Notes: a model not told the origin generated them from the sequence alone. Positions 1 through 7,715 are shown, counted from the first letter of the stretch. The stretch is DNA of 35,478 nucleotides from Pseudolysinimonas_A sp965653335 (GCA_965653335.1 CBFGZU010000009.1:1-35478), one strand, 5' to 3'. A program made the numbers and translations.

Positions 1-338
1 TTCGCCTGGGTGTGCAGGTGCAGGAGCGGCTTGGCGAGCGCGTCGAGGCCGGCGATCCACATCTTCGCGGGGCTGAAGGTGTGCATCCAGGCGATGACGC
101 CGATGACGTCGTCGTCGGAATTGACCTCGAGCATCGTGCGGCGGATCGCGTCACTGTCGGTCAGCACGGGCTTCCAGACGACGGTGACCGGGATGTCGGA
201 CGAGTCCGAGAGGCCCGCTGCGACCGCTTGCGACTGGGCGGCGACCTGGCGCAGCGTCTCTTCGCCGTACAGCCCTTGGCTTCCGGTGAGGAACCACACC
301 TGCTTCTGGGCGAGGTCGGGAACGATCGAGCGGCTCAT
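1..338 (-). CDS. araA: L-arabinose isomerase, N-terminal part (cut by window edge)
   Basis: Converts L-arabinose to L-ribulose in the cytoplasm, first step of arabinose breakdown. About 112 residues are visible, beginning MSRSIVPDLAQKQVWFLTGS; the WFLTGSQGLYG stretch near residue 15 and the VIGVIAWMHTFSPAKMWI stretch near residue 80 are hallmarks of AraA. The ATG at 336-338 follows an AAGGA-type ribosome site 8 bases upstream. It lies 16 bases after the kinase stop and is the last visible gene of the lacI-araD-araB-araA run on this strand. The C-terminal three quarters, with most catalytic residues, lie beyond the window, so intactness cannot be judged. Confidence 0.95.
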   Translation of the reverse strand, partial: MSRSIVPDLAQKQVWFLTGSQGLYGEETLRQVAAQSQAVAAGLSDSSDIPVTVVWKPVLTDSDAIRRTMLEVNSDDDVIGVIAWMHTFSPAKMWIAGLDALAKPLLHLHTQA

Positions 339-354
339 GCGTGGTGTCCTTCGT

Positions 355-1965
355 TCACAGAGCGGTGACGGCGGCGCGTTCGACGGCGAGGCCGGCGCGG
401 TAGCGGTCGAGGTAGGCGGCGAAGCCCGCGACGTCGTCGGCGTCGGGCTGCACGATGCGGGACCCGGTCGACGCGAAGACCCGGCCCCGCAGGTAACCGG
501 CCAGCCCAGCGGCGGCGCGGTCGCTCTCGGGGGAGGCGACGAACGCGGCGAGCACGGCGACCCCCCACGCGCCCCCCTCGGCAGCACCCTCGGCGACCTC
601 GACGGGTGCGTCGAGCGCGGCGGCGAGAAACCGTTGCGCGACTCCCGCGGTGCGGAACATGCCCCCGTGAGCCGACATCCGTTCGAGCTTCACGCCTTCG
701 CCGGCGAGCACCTGCATACCGAGGCTGAGGGTGCCGAAGACGCCATACAGGTGCGCGCGCATCGTGTTGGCGAGGGTCAGCCGACTGTCGGGGGTGCGCA
801 CGAAGAGCGGTCGTCCCTCGGTGAGCCCGGCGATCGGCTCACCCGCGAGGTGGTTGTAGGCGAGCAGACCCCCGGCATCCGCGGCGCCGTCGAGCGACTC
901 ACGGAACAGCACATCGTAGGTCGTGTCGATGTCGACGGCCGTCCCCGACGCCTCCGCGAAACGGTGGAACATGCTCGCCCATGCCGCCAGTTCGCTCGCC
1001 CCGTTGTTGCAGTGCACCATCGCGACCGGGTCCCCGACCGGCGTCATGACGACATCGATCTCGTGGTGCACGCGCTGCAACGGGCGTTCGAGCACGACCA
1101 TCGCGAAAATGCTCGTGCCTGCGCTGACGTTCCCGGTGCGGGGGGCGATGGCGTTCGTCGCGACCATCCCCGTGCCCGCGTCGCCCTCGGGCGGGCAGAA
1201 CACCGCTCCGGGCTCGAGAGCGCCGGTGGGGTCGAGGAGCGCGGCGCCGTCGGCGGTGAGCTCTCCCGCCGGCCGCCCGGCGACGAGCACGTCGGGCAAC
1301 AGCTCCCGCACGGAACGGGGGAGCGCGAAGTCCCGCACGAGATCGTCGTAGCGCGACAGGAAGTCGGCGTCGTAGTCGGCGGTGGCGGGGTCGATGGGAA
1401 ACATCCCCGACGCGTCGCCCACGCCCACCACTCGGCGGCCGGTGAGGGCGGCGTGTACGTACCCGGCGAGGGTGGTGAGGGAGCGAAGGGCGGGCACATG
1501 CGGCTCGGCATCGAGCACCGCCTGATGCAGATGCGCGATCGACCACCGCAGCGGGATGTTGACGCCGAACAGCTCGGTCAGCTCAGCGGCGGCGTCACCC
1601 GTCGTCGCATTGCGCCACGTGCGGAACGGCACCAGCTGCTCGCCGTTCTCGTCGAACGCCAGGTAGCCGTGCATCATCGCGGAGATACCGATCGCGGCGT
1701 ACCGGGTCGGCGTCAGGTCGTGGCGGCGCGAGACGTCGGCGACGAGGTCGGCGTAGGCCGCCCGAAGTCCCGACCAGACATCGTCGAGCGCGTAAGTCCA
1801 TACCCCGTCGACGAGCTGGTTCTCCCATTCGTGCGCGCCGCTCGCGATCACCACGGCGGGGTCGTCGCCGATGAGGCAGGCCTTGATGCGGGTCGAGCCG
1901 AGCTCGATGCCGAGCACCGCTCGACCGGCCGCGATGGTGGTGGCGGCCGGGGTCTGCGTGCTCAT
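355..1965 (-). CDS. araB: FGGY-family sugar kinase, L-ribulokinase of the arabinose operon
   Basis: Expected to phosphorylate L-ribulose to L-ribulose 5-phosphate with ATP. The 536-residue product has the FGGY N-terminal nucleotide loop (VLGIELGSTRIK, about 17-28) and the C-terminal ATPase half with AHGGMFRTAGVAQRF followed by EGGAWGVAVLAAF near the end. An in-frame extension runs upstream, but the ATG at 1965 is chosen because it overlaps the araD stop as ATGA (translational coupling) and the protein then starts at the family's usual point. By sequence it resembles the actinobacterial kinases often labelled xylulokinase; the neighbours araA and araD make L-ribulose the likely substrate. That substrate is inferred from context. 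Confidence 0.85.
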   Translation of the reverse strand: MSTQTPAATTIAAGRAVLGIELGSTRIKACLIGDDPAVVIASGAHEWENQLVDGVWTYALDDVWSGLRAAYADLVADVSRRHDLTPTRYAAIGISAMMHGYLAFDENGEQLVPFRTWRNATTGDAAAELTELFGVNIPLRWSIAHLHQAVLDAEPHVPALRSLTTLAGYVHAALTGRRVVGVGDASGMFPIDPATADYDADFLSRYDDLVRDFALPRSVRELLPDVLVAGRPAGELTADGAALLDPTGALEPGAVFCPPEGDAGTGMVATNAIAPRTGNVSAGTSIFAMVVLERPLQRVHHEIDVVMTPVGDPVAMVHCNNGASELAAWASMFHRFAEASGTAVDIDTTYDVLFRESLDGAADAGGLLAYNHLAGEPIAGLTEGRPLFVRTPDSRLTLANTMRAHLYGVFGTLSLGMQVLAGEGVKLERMSAHGGMFRTAGVAQRFLAAALDAPVEVAEGAAEGGAWGVAVLAAFVASPESDRAAAGLAGYLRGRVFASTGSRIVQPDADDVAGFAAYLDRYRAGLAVERAAVTAL

Positions 1966-2669
1966 CGCCGCTCGTCGCCGCTCTGCCCGTAGACGTTCTG
2001 GTATCGCGCGTAGAGCGCGTCGATCTGCTCCTGCGGAATGGGGATGAGCTCTCCCGCCAGCCGAGCGTGATGCACCGTTCGCGCGGCGTCTTCGCACATG
2101 ACGGCGGCTTTGACGGCATCCTTCGCGGTCACCCCGATCGTGAAGGGCCCGTGGTTCCGCATGAGCACGGCGCGTGAACGGTGCCCGCGTAGCGTCTCGA
2201 CGATGCCGCGCCCGATCGAGTCGTCGCCGATGATCGCGAACGGGCCCACCGGGATGGCGCCGCCGAACTCGTCGGCCATCCCGGTGATGACGCACGGGAT
2301 CTCTTCACCCCGCGCCGCCCAGGCGACGGCGAACGTCGAGTGGGTGTGGACGACGCCGCCGACGTCGGGCATCTCGCGGTAGACGTAGGCGTGGGCGGCG
2401 GTGTCGCTCGAGGGGCTGCGTTCGCTGCCCGGGGTGCCCGGGACGACGTTGCCGTCGAGGTCGCAGAGGATCATGCTGTCGGGCGTCAGATCGTCGTAGG
2501 CGACGCCCGACGGCTTGATGACGAAGTAGTCGGTGCCGGGCACGCGACCCGAGACGTTGCCGCCCGTCCACACGACGAGGCCGTAGCGCACGAGCTCGCC
2601 GTGCAGCCGCGCGACGTCGGCCCGCACGGACGCGATCGCCGCATCGGCGGCACGGGTGGCGTCTGTCAT
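1962..2669 (-). CDS. araD: L-ribulose-5-phosphate 4-epimerase
   Basis: Converts L-ribulose 5-phosphate to D-xylulose 5-phosphate, joining arabinose breakdown to the pentose phosphate pathway. The 235-residue product is the usual length for class II aldolase/epimerases. Visible motifs are GGNVSGR (37-42), KPSG (52-55), the zinc-binding HTH (His108, His110) and a later HGPFTIG. A longer reading from 2720 is possible, but its start lies in the promoter -35 box; the ATG at 2669 has a strong GAGGAGG ribosome site and lies downstream of the predicted transcript start. The stop overlaps the araB start. Transcription is predicted to be controlled by the LacI-type operator just upstream. Confidence 0.93.
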   Translation of the reverse strand: MTDATRAADAAIASVRADVARLHGELVRYGLVVWTGGNVSGRVPGTDYFVIKPSGVAYDDLTPDSMILCDLDGNVVPGTPGSERSPSSDTAAHAYVYREMPDVGGVVHTHSTFAVAWAARGEEIPCVITGMADEFGGAIPVGPFAIIGDDSIGRGIVETLRGHRSRAVLMRNHGPFTIGVTAKDAVKAAVMCEDAARTVHHARLAGELIPIPQEQIDALYARYQNVYGQSGDERR

Positions 2670-2690
2670 CGCATCCTCCTCGACCAAATT

Positions 2691-2708
2691 GATGTTATCG
2701 TTCACATC
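2691..2708. promoter_or_regulatory. LacI-family operator in front of araD
   Basis: GATGTTATCGTTCACATC is an 18-base near-palindrome centred on CG (14 of 18 positions symmetric), the form expected for LacI-family sites (TGTnAnCGnTnACA). It overlaps the spacer and the whole -10 box of the araDBA promoter, so bound repressor would block RNA polymerase. The LacI-family gene immediately upstream is the natural candidate to bind it; arabinose or a derivative would be the inducer by analogy with the arabinose repressors of Corynebacterium. Confidence 0.75.
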
Positions 2709-2720
2709 GTCTTTCGCCAA
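2692..2720 (-). promoter_or_regulatory. Promoter of the araDBA operon
   Basis: Reading the minus strand, TTGGCG (2720-2715) and TAACAT (2697-2692) are separated by exactly 17 bases, and the predicted start of transcription, near 2685, leaves a short leader holding the GAGGAGG ribosome site of araD. The spacer and -10 box are covered by the LacI-type operator. This is a sequence inference only. Confidence 0.75.
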
Positions 2721-2778
2721 GTTCGCTCCGTCGCGTTAGCTCCGCCGCGTTCGCGGCCCGGCATCACGCGTCGCAAGA

Positions 2779-3780
2779 TCAGACCCGGGCCGTCGAGCCC
2801 CGCACGACGAGCTGCGGAGCGACGACCGGCTCGGTCACCCCGGAGTGGCGACCCTCGAGCCGCTCGACGAGATCGCTCACCGCGCGACGGCCGACCTCCT
2901 CGAAGTCCTGATGCACCGTCGTGAGCGGCGGCAGGCTGTGCGCGGCCTCCGGGATGTCATCGAAACCGGTGACGCTCACGTCGGCCGGCACCGAACGACC
3001 GAGATCAGCCAGGGCGTGAATCAATCCCAGAGCCATCTGGTCGTTGCCGCACACCACCGCGGTCGCCGACGGGTCGAGAGCGACGCCCGCCGCATACCCG
3101 GAGTGCGCCGTCCAGTCACCGGTCAATCGCGGCAGCGGGACCACCCCGGCGGCAGCCAGTTCGTCCTCGACGGCATCCCGGCGCACGACCGCTTCGAGAA
3201 AATCGACGGGACCCGTGAGCTGCTGGATGCGGCGGTGGCCGAGATTCAACAGGTGACGTGCCGCAAGACGGGCACCCGCCCGTTGATCGACCGCGATCGC
3301 GCCGACGGCTCCGGTCTCGCCGGTCTGCAGCAGGACGGTCGGAATGCCGGGCGGGACGACATCCAGTTCGTCCGTCACGACGCGGTAGGGAGCGATCACC
3401 GCGAGCGCCTCGATCGATTGATCGAGCAGGAACTGCAGGCTCTCGCGCACCGCCTCGGTCTCGATGAGAGTGCTCGTGATGAGGGCGTGATACCCGGCGG
3501 CCCGGGCCGCGCGCTCGATCGCGTGCAGGCTGCTCATCGGTCCGAAGTCGGCGGTCGCCGGCACGAGCACCCCGATCGCCCGGCTGCGACTCGTGACGAG
3601 GGCGCGCGCGGCACGATTGGGCCGGTAGCCGAGCTCGGCGATCGCCGCGAGCACGCGTTCGCGGGTCTCCGGCCGGATGCCCGCGAAGTCGTTGAGCACG
3701 CGGGATACCGTCTGGTGCGAGACCCCGGCGCGGGTCGCGACGTCATACATACTCGGGGCACGTCGTCTCGGATCGGTCAC
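2779..3780 (-). CDS. LacI-family transcriptional repressor, probable arabinose regulator
   Basis: A 333-residue DNA-binding repressor with an N-terminal helix-turn-helix (SMYDVATRAGVSHQTVSRVL, about 10-29) followed by a periplasmic-binding-protein-like sensor domain (GVLVPATADFG..., TGFDDIPEAAHSLPPLTTV near the C terminus). It lies directly upstream of araD on the same strand, and a LacI-type operator lies between them. An ATG at 3819 gives 13 more residues, but the GTG at 3780 is preferred: a TAGCCT -10 box lies 7 bases before it, fitting a leaderless mRNA, and it starts close to the helix-turn-helix as in the family. Its own promoter lacks an obvious copy of the araD operator. Confidence 0.88.
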   Translation of the reverse strand: MTDPRRRAPSMYDVATRAGVSHQTVSRVLNDFAGIRPETRERVLAAIAELGYRPNRAARALVTSRSRAIGVLVPATADFGPMSSLHAIERAARAAGYHALITSTLIETEAVRESLQFLLDQSIEALAVIAPYRVVTDELDVVPPGIPTVLLQTGETGAVGAIAVDQRAGARLAARHLLNLGHRRIQQLTGPVDFLEAVVRRDAVEDELAAAGVVPLPRLTGDWTAHSGYAAGVALDPSATAVVCGNDQMALGLIHALADLGRSVPADVSVTGFDDIPEAAHSLPPLTTVHQDFEEVGRRAVSDLVERLEGRHSGVTEPVVAPQLVVRGSTARV

Positions 3781-3787
3781 GGCGGAC

Positions 3788-3793
3788 AGGCTA
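3788..3793 (-). promoter_or_regulatory. -10 box of the lacI-type gene (leaderless)
   Basis: TAGCCT on the minus strand followed after 7 bases by the GTG start at 3780. No ribosome site with good spacing is present, so a leaderless transcript is inferred. Confidence 0.5.
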
Positions 3794-3818
3794 CTCTCCC
3801 GGTGTCGGGGGCCGACCA

Positions 3819-3824
3819 TAGGCT
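3819..3824 (+). promoter_or_regulatory. -10 box of the MFS gene (leaderless)
   Basis: TAGGCT followed after 6 bases by the ATG at 3831, with no ribosome site between. It diverges from the lacI-type gene's promoter only about 25 bases away. Confidence 0.5.
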
Positions 3825-3830
3825 CTGCTC

Positions 3831-5124
3831 ATGACGGAACCGCACGCGCCACCTTCCGCCATCCCCGGCACACCGCCCGTTCGCGACATGCGCCGGTTCA
3901 TGGGTGTTCTGGTCAATACGGCGATCGCCAATGTGACCACCAGCTACCTCTGGTTCGCGCTCGGCTTCTGGGTGTACGTCGAGACGCGGTCGGTACTCGC
4001 GAGCGGCCTTCACCGTCGCCGGCGCGATCTACCTCGCGCAGCCCGAGAGCGTCCTGCTCGATATCGGCGGACTGTGGTTCTGGCTGTTCGTCGGCATCAT
4101 CCTGTTCGGCGGCGTTGTCGAGTACATGCGCAATATTGCGCTCTCCACGACCGTCACGCTGCTTGTCCCGGTCGAACGGCACGCGAACGCCAACGGCATG
4201 GTGGGCACTGTGCAGGGGCTCGCGTTCATGGTGACGAGCGCGTTCGCGGGGCTGTCGATCGGCTTCCTCGGCATGGGGTGGACGTTGCTGATCGCGACCG
4301 TCCTCACGGCGCTCGCGTTCGGGCACTTGCTCCTGCTGTCGATCCCCGAAGCCAAGCCCGAGGTCGCCGAGAAGGCGCCCATTATCGACGTGAGAGGCGC
4401 ACTGAGCGCGATCCGGCTCGTGCCCGGATTGTTCGCACTCATCTTCTTCTCGACATTCAACAACCTCATCGGCGGCGTTTACATGGCGCTCATGGATCCC
4501 TACGGGCTCGAGCTGTTCCCTGTCGAACTGTGGGGCGTCGTGTTCGCGGTCGCGGCGACCGGATTCATCATCGGCGGTCTCGTCGTCGCGAAGTTCGGGC
4601 TCGGCCGCAATCCGATCCGCACCTTGCTCATTCTCGTCATCATCATGGGCGCGCTCGGGGCGTTGTTCACGATTCGCGAATCCTGGCTGCTCTATGCCGT
4701 GGGCATCTGGATGTACATGACGCTCATCCCCGCGGTCGAGGCATCGGAGCAGACCGTCATTCAGAAGGTCGTGCCATTCCGCACGCAGGGGAGGGTGTTC
4801 GGATTCGCGGCCGCGTTTGAAGCCGGTGCGGCACCGATCACGGCCTTCCTCATCGCCCCGATCGCCGAATTCGCGATCATCCCGTATATGAACGAGGGCG
4901 GCGGCGAGCAGACGTGGGCCTGGCTCCTCGGAGAAGGTCAGACCCGCGGCATCGCGTTCGTCTTCCTCGTCGCGGGGCTCGTGATGATCGTGTTCGCGGT
5001 GCTCGCGTTCCTCACCCGGTCGTACCGCACGTTGTCGGCGACATTCCAGGGTCAGACGGAGTCGGTTCTTCCTGCCGAAGTCGACGGGGCGGACCTCGAC
5101 GCGGACTCGTCGTCGACCCGCTGA
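3831..5124 (+). pseudogene. MFS transporter, broken by an internal deletion and frameshift
   Basis: Two frames together give most of one major facilitator transporter. The first (from ATG 3831) encodes the start and first membrane helix (RRFMGVLVNTAIANVTTSYL ... VYVETRSVLAS) and goes out of frame near 4000-4010. The second frame resumes there with AFTVAGAIYLAQPESVLLDI and continues through FWLFVGIILFGGVVEYMRNI, ANANGMVGTVQG and several hydrophobic helices to the stop at 5124. Known relatives, as I recall them, carry a helix and a cytoplasmic loop (DRHRKK-type motif A region, about 40 residues) between these points; it is absent here. So this looks like a real deletion not divisible by three, not a simple base-calling slip. 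A protein from the ATG at 4126 (332 residues) would lack the first helices and probably not function. Substrate unknown; it diverges from the arabinose repressor. Confidence 0.75.
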
Positions 5125-5459
5125 CCTGACTCCGCGCCACCACTCCCGCCCTCGTTGCGCCACTCGTCGGCGGCGAGGTTGTCGTCGGTGACCCGGGCGG
5201 CGTGCGTGCGGACCTGAAGTTCGTCGAGCAACTCCCGCAAGCGTCCCACGGCGCTACCCGCGATTCGAGCGACGGGACGCCGCGGTGCGTCCGCTGTCAG
5301 CGACCGATCGTCGGATCGACGGAAACGATGTGCGCCAGCGGAGGGCGGCATCCTCACGCCGCTTCGTCTCGATCGCGGTGATCAGGTTGCGGGTCGAGAC
5401 GGGTGGGAGCATTTCCCGAACGTAGGCCGCGCAGATGTACACGCTCCCAGGAATGGAAG
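5125..5459. other. Stretch of about 335 bases without a convincing gene
   Basis: Between the broken MFS gene and the cspA terminator. On the minus strand two overlapping short frames look partly protein-like: 5254-5442 (beginning MYICAAYVREMLPP, GTG start) and 5052-5357 (with RELLDELQVRTHAARVTDDN). Neither has a good ribosome site, and neither is recognised. They could be pieces of one small frameshifted gene, or chance frames in GC-rich DNA. Confidence 0.3.
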
Positions 5460-5491
5460 AACCCCGCCCCCTTTCGAGAGGGGACGGGGTT
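5460..5491 (-). terminator. Terminator of cspA
   Basis: An inverted repeat with arms beginning AACCCCG and ending CGGGGTT, an inner CCCCT/AGGGG stem with one bulged base and a TTCG-containing loop. It lies 32 bases past the cspA stop; on the minus strand it is followed by TTCTTCC. It could also act on transcription from the MFS side. Confidence 0.75.
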
Positions 5492-5523
5492 CGTTCGGTA
5501 TGCGCGGTCGACCCTGGTATGGA

Positions 5524-5727
5524 TCAGCTCTGCTGGATGTTCGACGCCTGCGGGCCCTTCGGGCCCTGCGTGACGTCGTACTGGACCTTCTCGCCCTCGT
5601 TGAGGTCGCGACGACCCGTGCCGGCGATCGCGCTGAAGTGCGCGAACACGTCGGGAGTGCCGTCGTCAGGGGCGATGAAGCCGAAGCCCTTGTCGGCGTT
5701 GAACCACTTGACGGTTCCAGTTGCCAT
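5524..5727 (-). CDS. cspA: Cold-shock protein (CspA family)
   Basis: A 67-residue single cold-shock domain that binds single-stranded RNA and DNA and melts RNA structure, commonly aiding translation in the cold. RNP1 (KGFGFIAP, 13-20) and RNP2 (VFAHFS, 27-32) are both intact, as is the MATGTVKWFNADKGFG start typical of actinobacterial CspA. Length is normal for the family. The start follows an AGAGAAG stretch. It is monocistronic, ending at the hairpin at 5460-5491, and a long upstream leader is predicted, as is common for cold-shock genes. Which cold-shock paralogue it is cannot be told from sequence alone. Confidence 0.95.
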   Translation of the reverse strand: MATGTVKWFNADKGFGFIAPDDGTPDVFAHFSAIAGTGRRDLNEGEKVQYDVTQGPKGPQASNIQQS

Positions 5728-6011
5728 GATGTTGTTCTTCTCTCTACTGCGGTAATCCTGATCGAAGTGACCAGGGGTCCGGTCGAACTGACCGGGTCAG
5801 GCGCGTCGGTGGTGACCGACGACCGGACGGATAGGGAGGTCGGACGCGAAGCGTCCGGCCTGGGTGATGTACTCGACGGCGGCTCGGGACGGCGGCCTGA
5901 CGAGTGCGGCGCCTGTGGGGGCGGCGGGGTTCGAGATGTGCAGTCCATCCGATCGGCGGCCGCGAAGAGGGAAACGGGCCAGTCATACGCCAAAGGCAAA
6001 CGCCGATCGCT
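5728..6011 (-). promoter_or_regulatory. Long 5' leader of cspA
   Basis: Between the predicted transcript start near 6011 and the cspA ATG are about 285 bases. The leader holds a perfect hairpin (CGGACGC, GAA loop, GCGTCCG at 5841-5857) and an open frame of 61 codons (5797-5985) with strong GC bias at third positions but no ATG or GTG start. Long leaders controlling stability and translation with temperature are known for cspA genes of other bacteria; the role here is inferred. Confidence 0.5.
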
Positions 6012-6017
6012 GTCCCC

Positions 6018-6023
6018 AGCGTA
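6018..6023 (-). promoter_or_regulatory. Possible -10 box of cspA
   Basis: TACGCT on the minus strand; no start codon follows at leaderless distance, so a leadered transcript starting near 6011 is inferred. No good -35 box was recognised. Confidence 0.4.
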
Positions 6024-6067
6024 GCGGGTCGACGCGGGATCCGCCTCGCCGTCCTACGCGAGTTCTC

Positions 6068-6832
6068 TCAGCGCCCGCGCAGCGCCTGCGTCAACCGGTG
6101 CGCGTGATCGAGCAGGAGCCGACCGAGTTCAGGCCGCCGTTCGGACGAGAACCGGGCCTCGATGCCCGTGAGGCTGAGCGCCCATGCGGGCTGTTCGGTG
6201 CTGTCGAACACCGCCGCTCCCATGCCCCAACTGCCTTCGACGAGCAGGCCCGGGTTGACGGCGTACCCCGCGGCGCGGGTCGCGGCGACGCGCTCCCGCA
6301 CGTGTGTCAGCCGGTGCGCCGGGCCGAAAGCCGACAGGTCGGCCGCGGCGAGGTAGCGCTCGACGGCGGCGTCGGGAAGGAAGGCGAGGATCGCGAGCCC
6401 CGCCGAGGCGACCCCGAGCGGAAAGCGGAGTCCTTCGCGCAGCACGTGGGAGCGGATGGGGAAGGCCCCCTCTTCGCCGAGGAGGCATACCGTCTCGTCC
6501 CCGCGGCGCGCGGAGAGGAAGGCGCTCTCGCCGGTCGCTTCGGCGAGGGCGCGTACGACGGGGCGGGCCATCGCCGTGATGTCATACCGCTCCGCGGCCA
6601 CCGCGCCCAGGAGGTAGAGGTCCGGCCCGAGAACCCAACGCCCGGAGATCGTCTCGTGGTCGATGAAGCCCTCCATCGCGAGCGACGCGAGCAAGCGGTG
6701 GGCAGTCGGGCGGGTGAGTCCCGCCGCCGTGGCGACAGCGGAGGTGCCGAGTCCGCGCGGCATCGCCGCGCTCACGGCGCGCAGCACGGCGGCGGCGCGA
6801 CCGATCACTTGCGTTCCCGGAACCGAGGTCAC
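6068..6832 (-). CDS. IclR-family transcriptional regulator
   Basis: A 254-residue regulator with the N-terminal winged helix (TSAVATAAGLTRPTAHRLLA, about 30-49) and the C-terminal effector-binding domain (GVASAGLAILAFLPD, GMGAAVFDSTEQPAWALSLT). It diverges from the scoA-scoB-thiolase genes, the usual place for an IclR regulator of catabolic genes, and probably controls them in response to a pathway acid; this is inferred from position. The GTG at 6832 is chosen because a CATAAT -10 box lies 5 bases before it and the protein has the usual short lead before the helix-turn-helix. Direct CCACATT repeats in the intergenic region are candidate binding sites. Confidence 0.9.
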   Translation of the reverse strand: MTSVPGTQVIGRAAAVLRAVSAAMPRGLGTSAVATAAGLTRPTAHRLLASLAMEGFIDHETISGRWVLGPDLYLLGAVAAERYDITAMARPVVRALAEATGESAFLSARRGDETVCLLGEEGAFPIRSHVLREGLRFPLGVASAGLAILAFLPDAAVERYLAAADLSAFGPAHRLTHVRERVAATRAAGYAVNPGLLVEGSWGMGAAVFDSTEQPAWALSLTGIEARFSSERRPELGRLLLDHAHRLTQALRGR

Positions 6833-6837
6833 TCCAC

Positions 6838-6843
6838 ATTATG
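6838..6843 (-). promoter_or_regulatory. -10 box of the IclR gene (leaderless)
   Basis: CATAAT on the minus strand, 5 bases before the GTG start at 6832. It overlaps one of the two CCACATT repeats (6834-6840 and 6865-6871), so autoregulation is possible. Confidence 0.45.
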
Positions 6844-6882
6844 GACACGAAAGCGTTGATGCGGCCACATTCCGACCGATAC

Positions 6883-6911
6883 TCGACAGCGCACCGCCGA
6901 GAACATACGCT
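6883..6911 (+). promoter_or_regulatory. Promoter of the scoA-scoB-thiolase genes
   Basis: TCGACA (6883-6888), 17-base spacer, TACGCT (6906-6911). The transcript would start near 6918 and include an AAGGAG ribosome site before the scoA ATG at 6975. Confidence 0.6.
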
Positions 6912-6974
6912 GAGCTCGACCACGATGTGGACACGGCCATGACAGGCACGAAGGACACGGCACGAAGGAGTGGC

Positions 6975-7715
6975 ATGCGAACGAAGATCTGGACGTCCGC
7001 GGCGGAAGCGCTCGACGGAGTCGTCCACGACGGCATGACGATCGCGGTCGGCGGTTTCGGCTTGAGCGGCAACCCCACCAACCTCATCCGTGCCCTGCGC
7101 GACACGGGCGCGAAGAACCTCACGATCGTCTCCAACAACATGGGGGTGGACGGCAAAGGCCTCGGGCTGCTGCTGGAGAACAAGCAAGTCACGAAGGTCA
7201 TCGCCTCCTACGTAGGTGAGAACAAGCTGTTCGCCGAGCAGTACCTCTCCGGTGAACTCGAGGTCGAGTTCGCCCCCCAGGGCACCCTCGCCGAGCGACT
7301 CCGCGCGGGGGGCGCCGGCATCCCGGGCTTCTACACGCCGACCGGCGTCGGCACCCCGATCGCCGACGGCAAACCCGAAGCCGAGTTCGACGGGAGGCGG
7401 GTCATCCTCGAGCGCGGGATCGTCGCCGACATCGCGCTCGTGCGGGCCCGCTGGGCAGACCCCTTCGGCAACCTGCGGTATCGGCTCACGGCGCGCAACT
7501 TCAACCCGCTCGTCGCGACCGCGGGAAAGCTGACGCTCGCCGAAGCGGAAGAGATCGTGGATGCCATCGAGCCCGACGACATCTCGACGCCGGGCATCTT
7601 CGTGCAGCGTCTGGTCGCGTGCGACGACCTGACGAAAGAGATCGAACAGCGCACCACCCGCCCGACCCTTCGACGGGGCTCAGGACAAGAGGAGGCCGCA
7701 CATGTGGACGCGTGA
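6975..7715 (+). CDS. scoA: 3-oxoacid CoA-transferase subunit A (SCOT type)
   Basis: With subunit B, moves CoA from succinyl-CoA to a 3-oxoacid such as acetoacetate. The 246-residue product has the glycine loop GGFGLSG (26-32), then IASYVGENKLFAEQYLSGEL and RAGGAGIPGFYTPTGVGTP, matching ScoA (succinyl-CoA:acetoacetate type) more closely than the PcaI of Corynebacterium as I recall it. ATG 6975 has an AAGGAG site 4 bases upstream; readings from further upstream cross the promoter. The last 14 bases overlap scoB. The C-terminal tail (about 15 residues) is encoded by a copy of a short dispersed repeat that also carries the scoB ribosome site. A 3-oxoadipate role is a weaker alternative, given pobA nearby. 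Confidence 0.88.
   Translation: MRTKIWTSAAEALDGVVHDGMTIAVGGFGLSGNPTNLIRALRDTGAKNLTIVSNNMGVDGKGLGLLLENKQVTKVIASYVGENKLFAEQYLSGELEVEFAPQGTLAERLRAGGAGIPGFYTPTGVGTPIADGKPEAEFDGRRVILERGIVADIALVRARWADPFGNLRYRLTARNFNPLVATAGKLTLAEAEEIVDAIEPDDISTPGIFVQRLVACDDLTKEIEQRTTRPTLRRGSGQEEAAHVDA
7666..7689 (+). repeat. Short dispersed repeat, copy 1 (inside the scoA 3' end)
   Basis: CCTTCGACGGGGCTCAGGAC with one flanking C and AAG; the same sequence with one G fewer occurs at 24249-24267. It is a partial palindrome (CCT...AGG). Similar CCTTCGAC..GCTCAGG sequences are known to me as scattered short repeats in actinobacterial genomes. Confidence 0.6.

Noticed and set aside
10..1992. 660-codon plus-strand open frame over the araB gene
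   Set aside because: It is the opposite strand of a clear FGGY kinase; Arg/Gly/Pro-rich, no family motif, typical of high-GC antisense frames.
2670..2720. Longer araD protein starting at 2720
   Set aside because: That start lies in the -35 box of the operon promoter; the internal ATG has a strong ribosome site.
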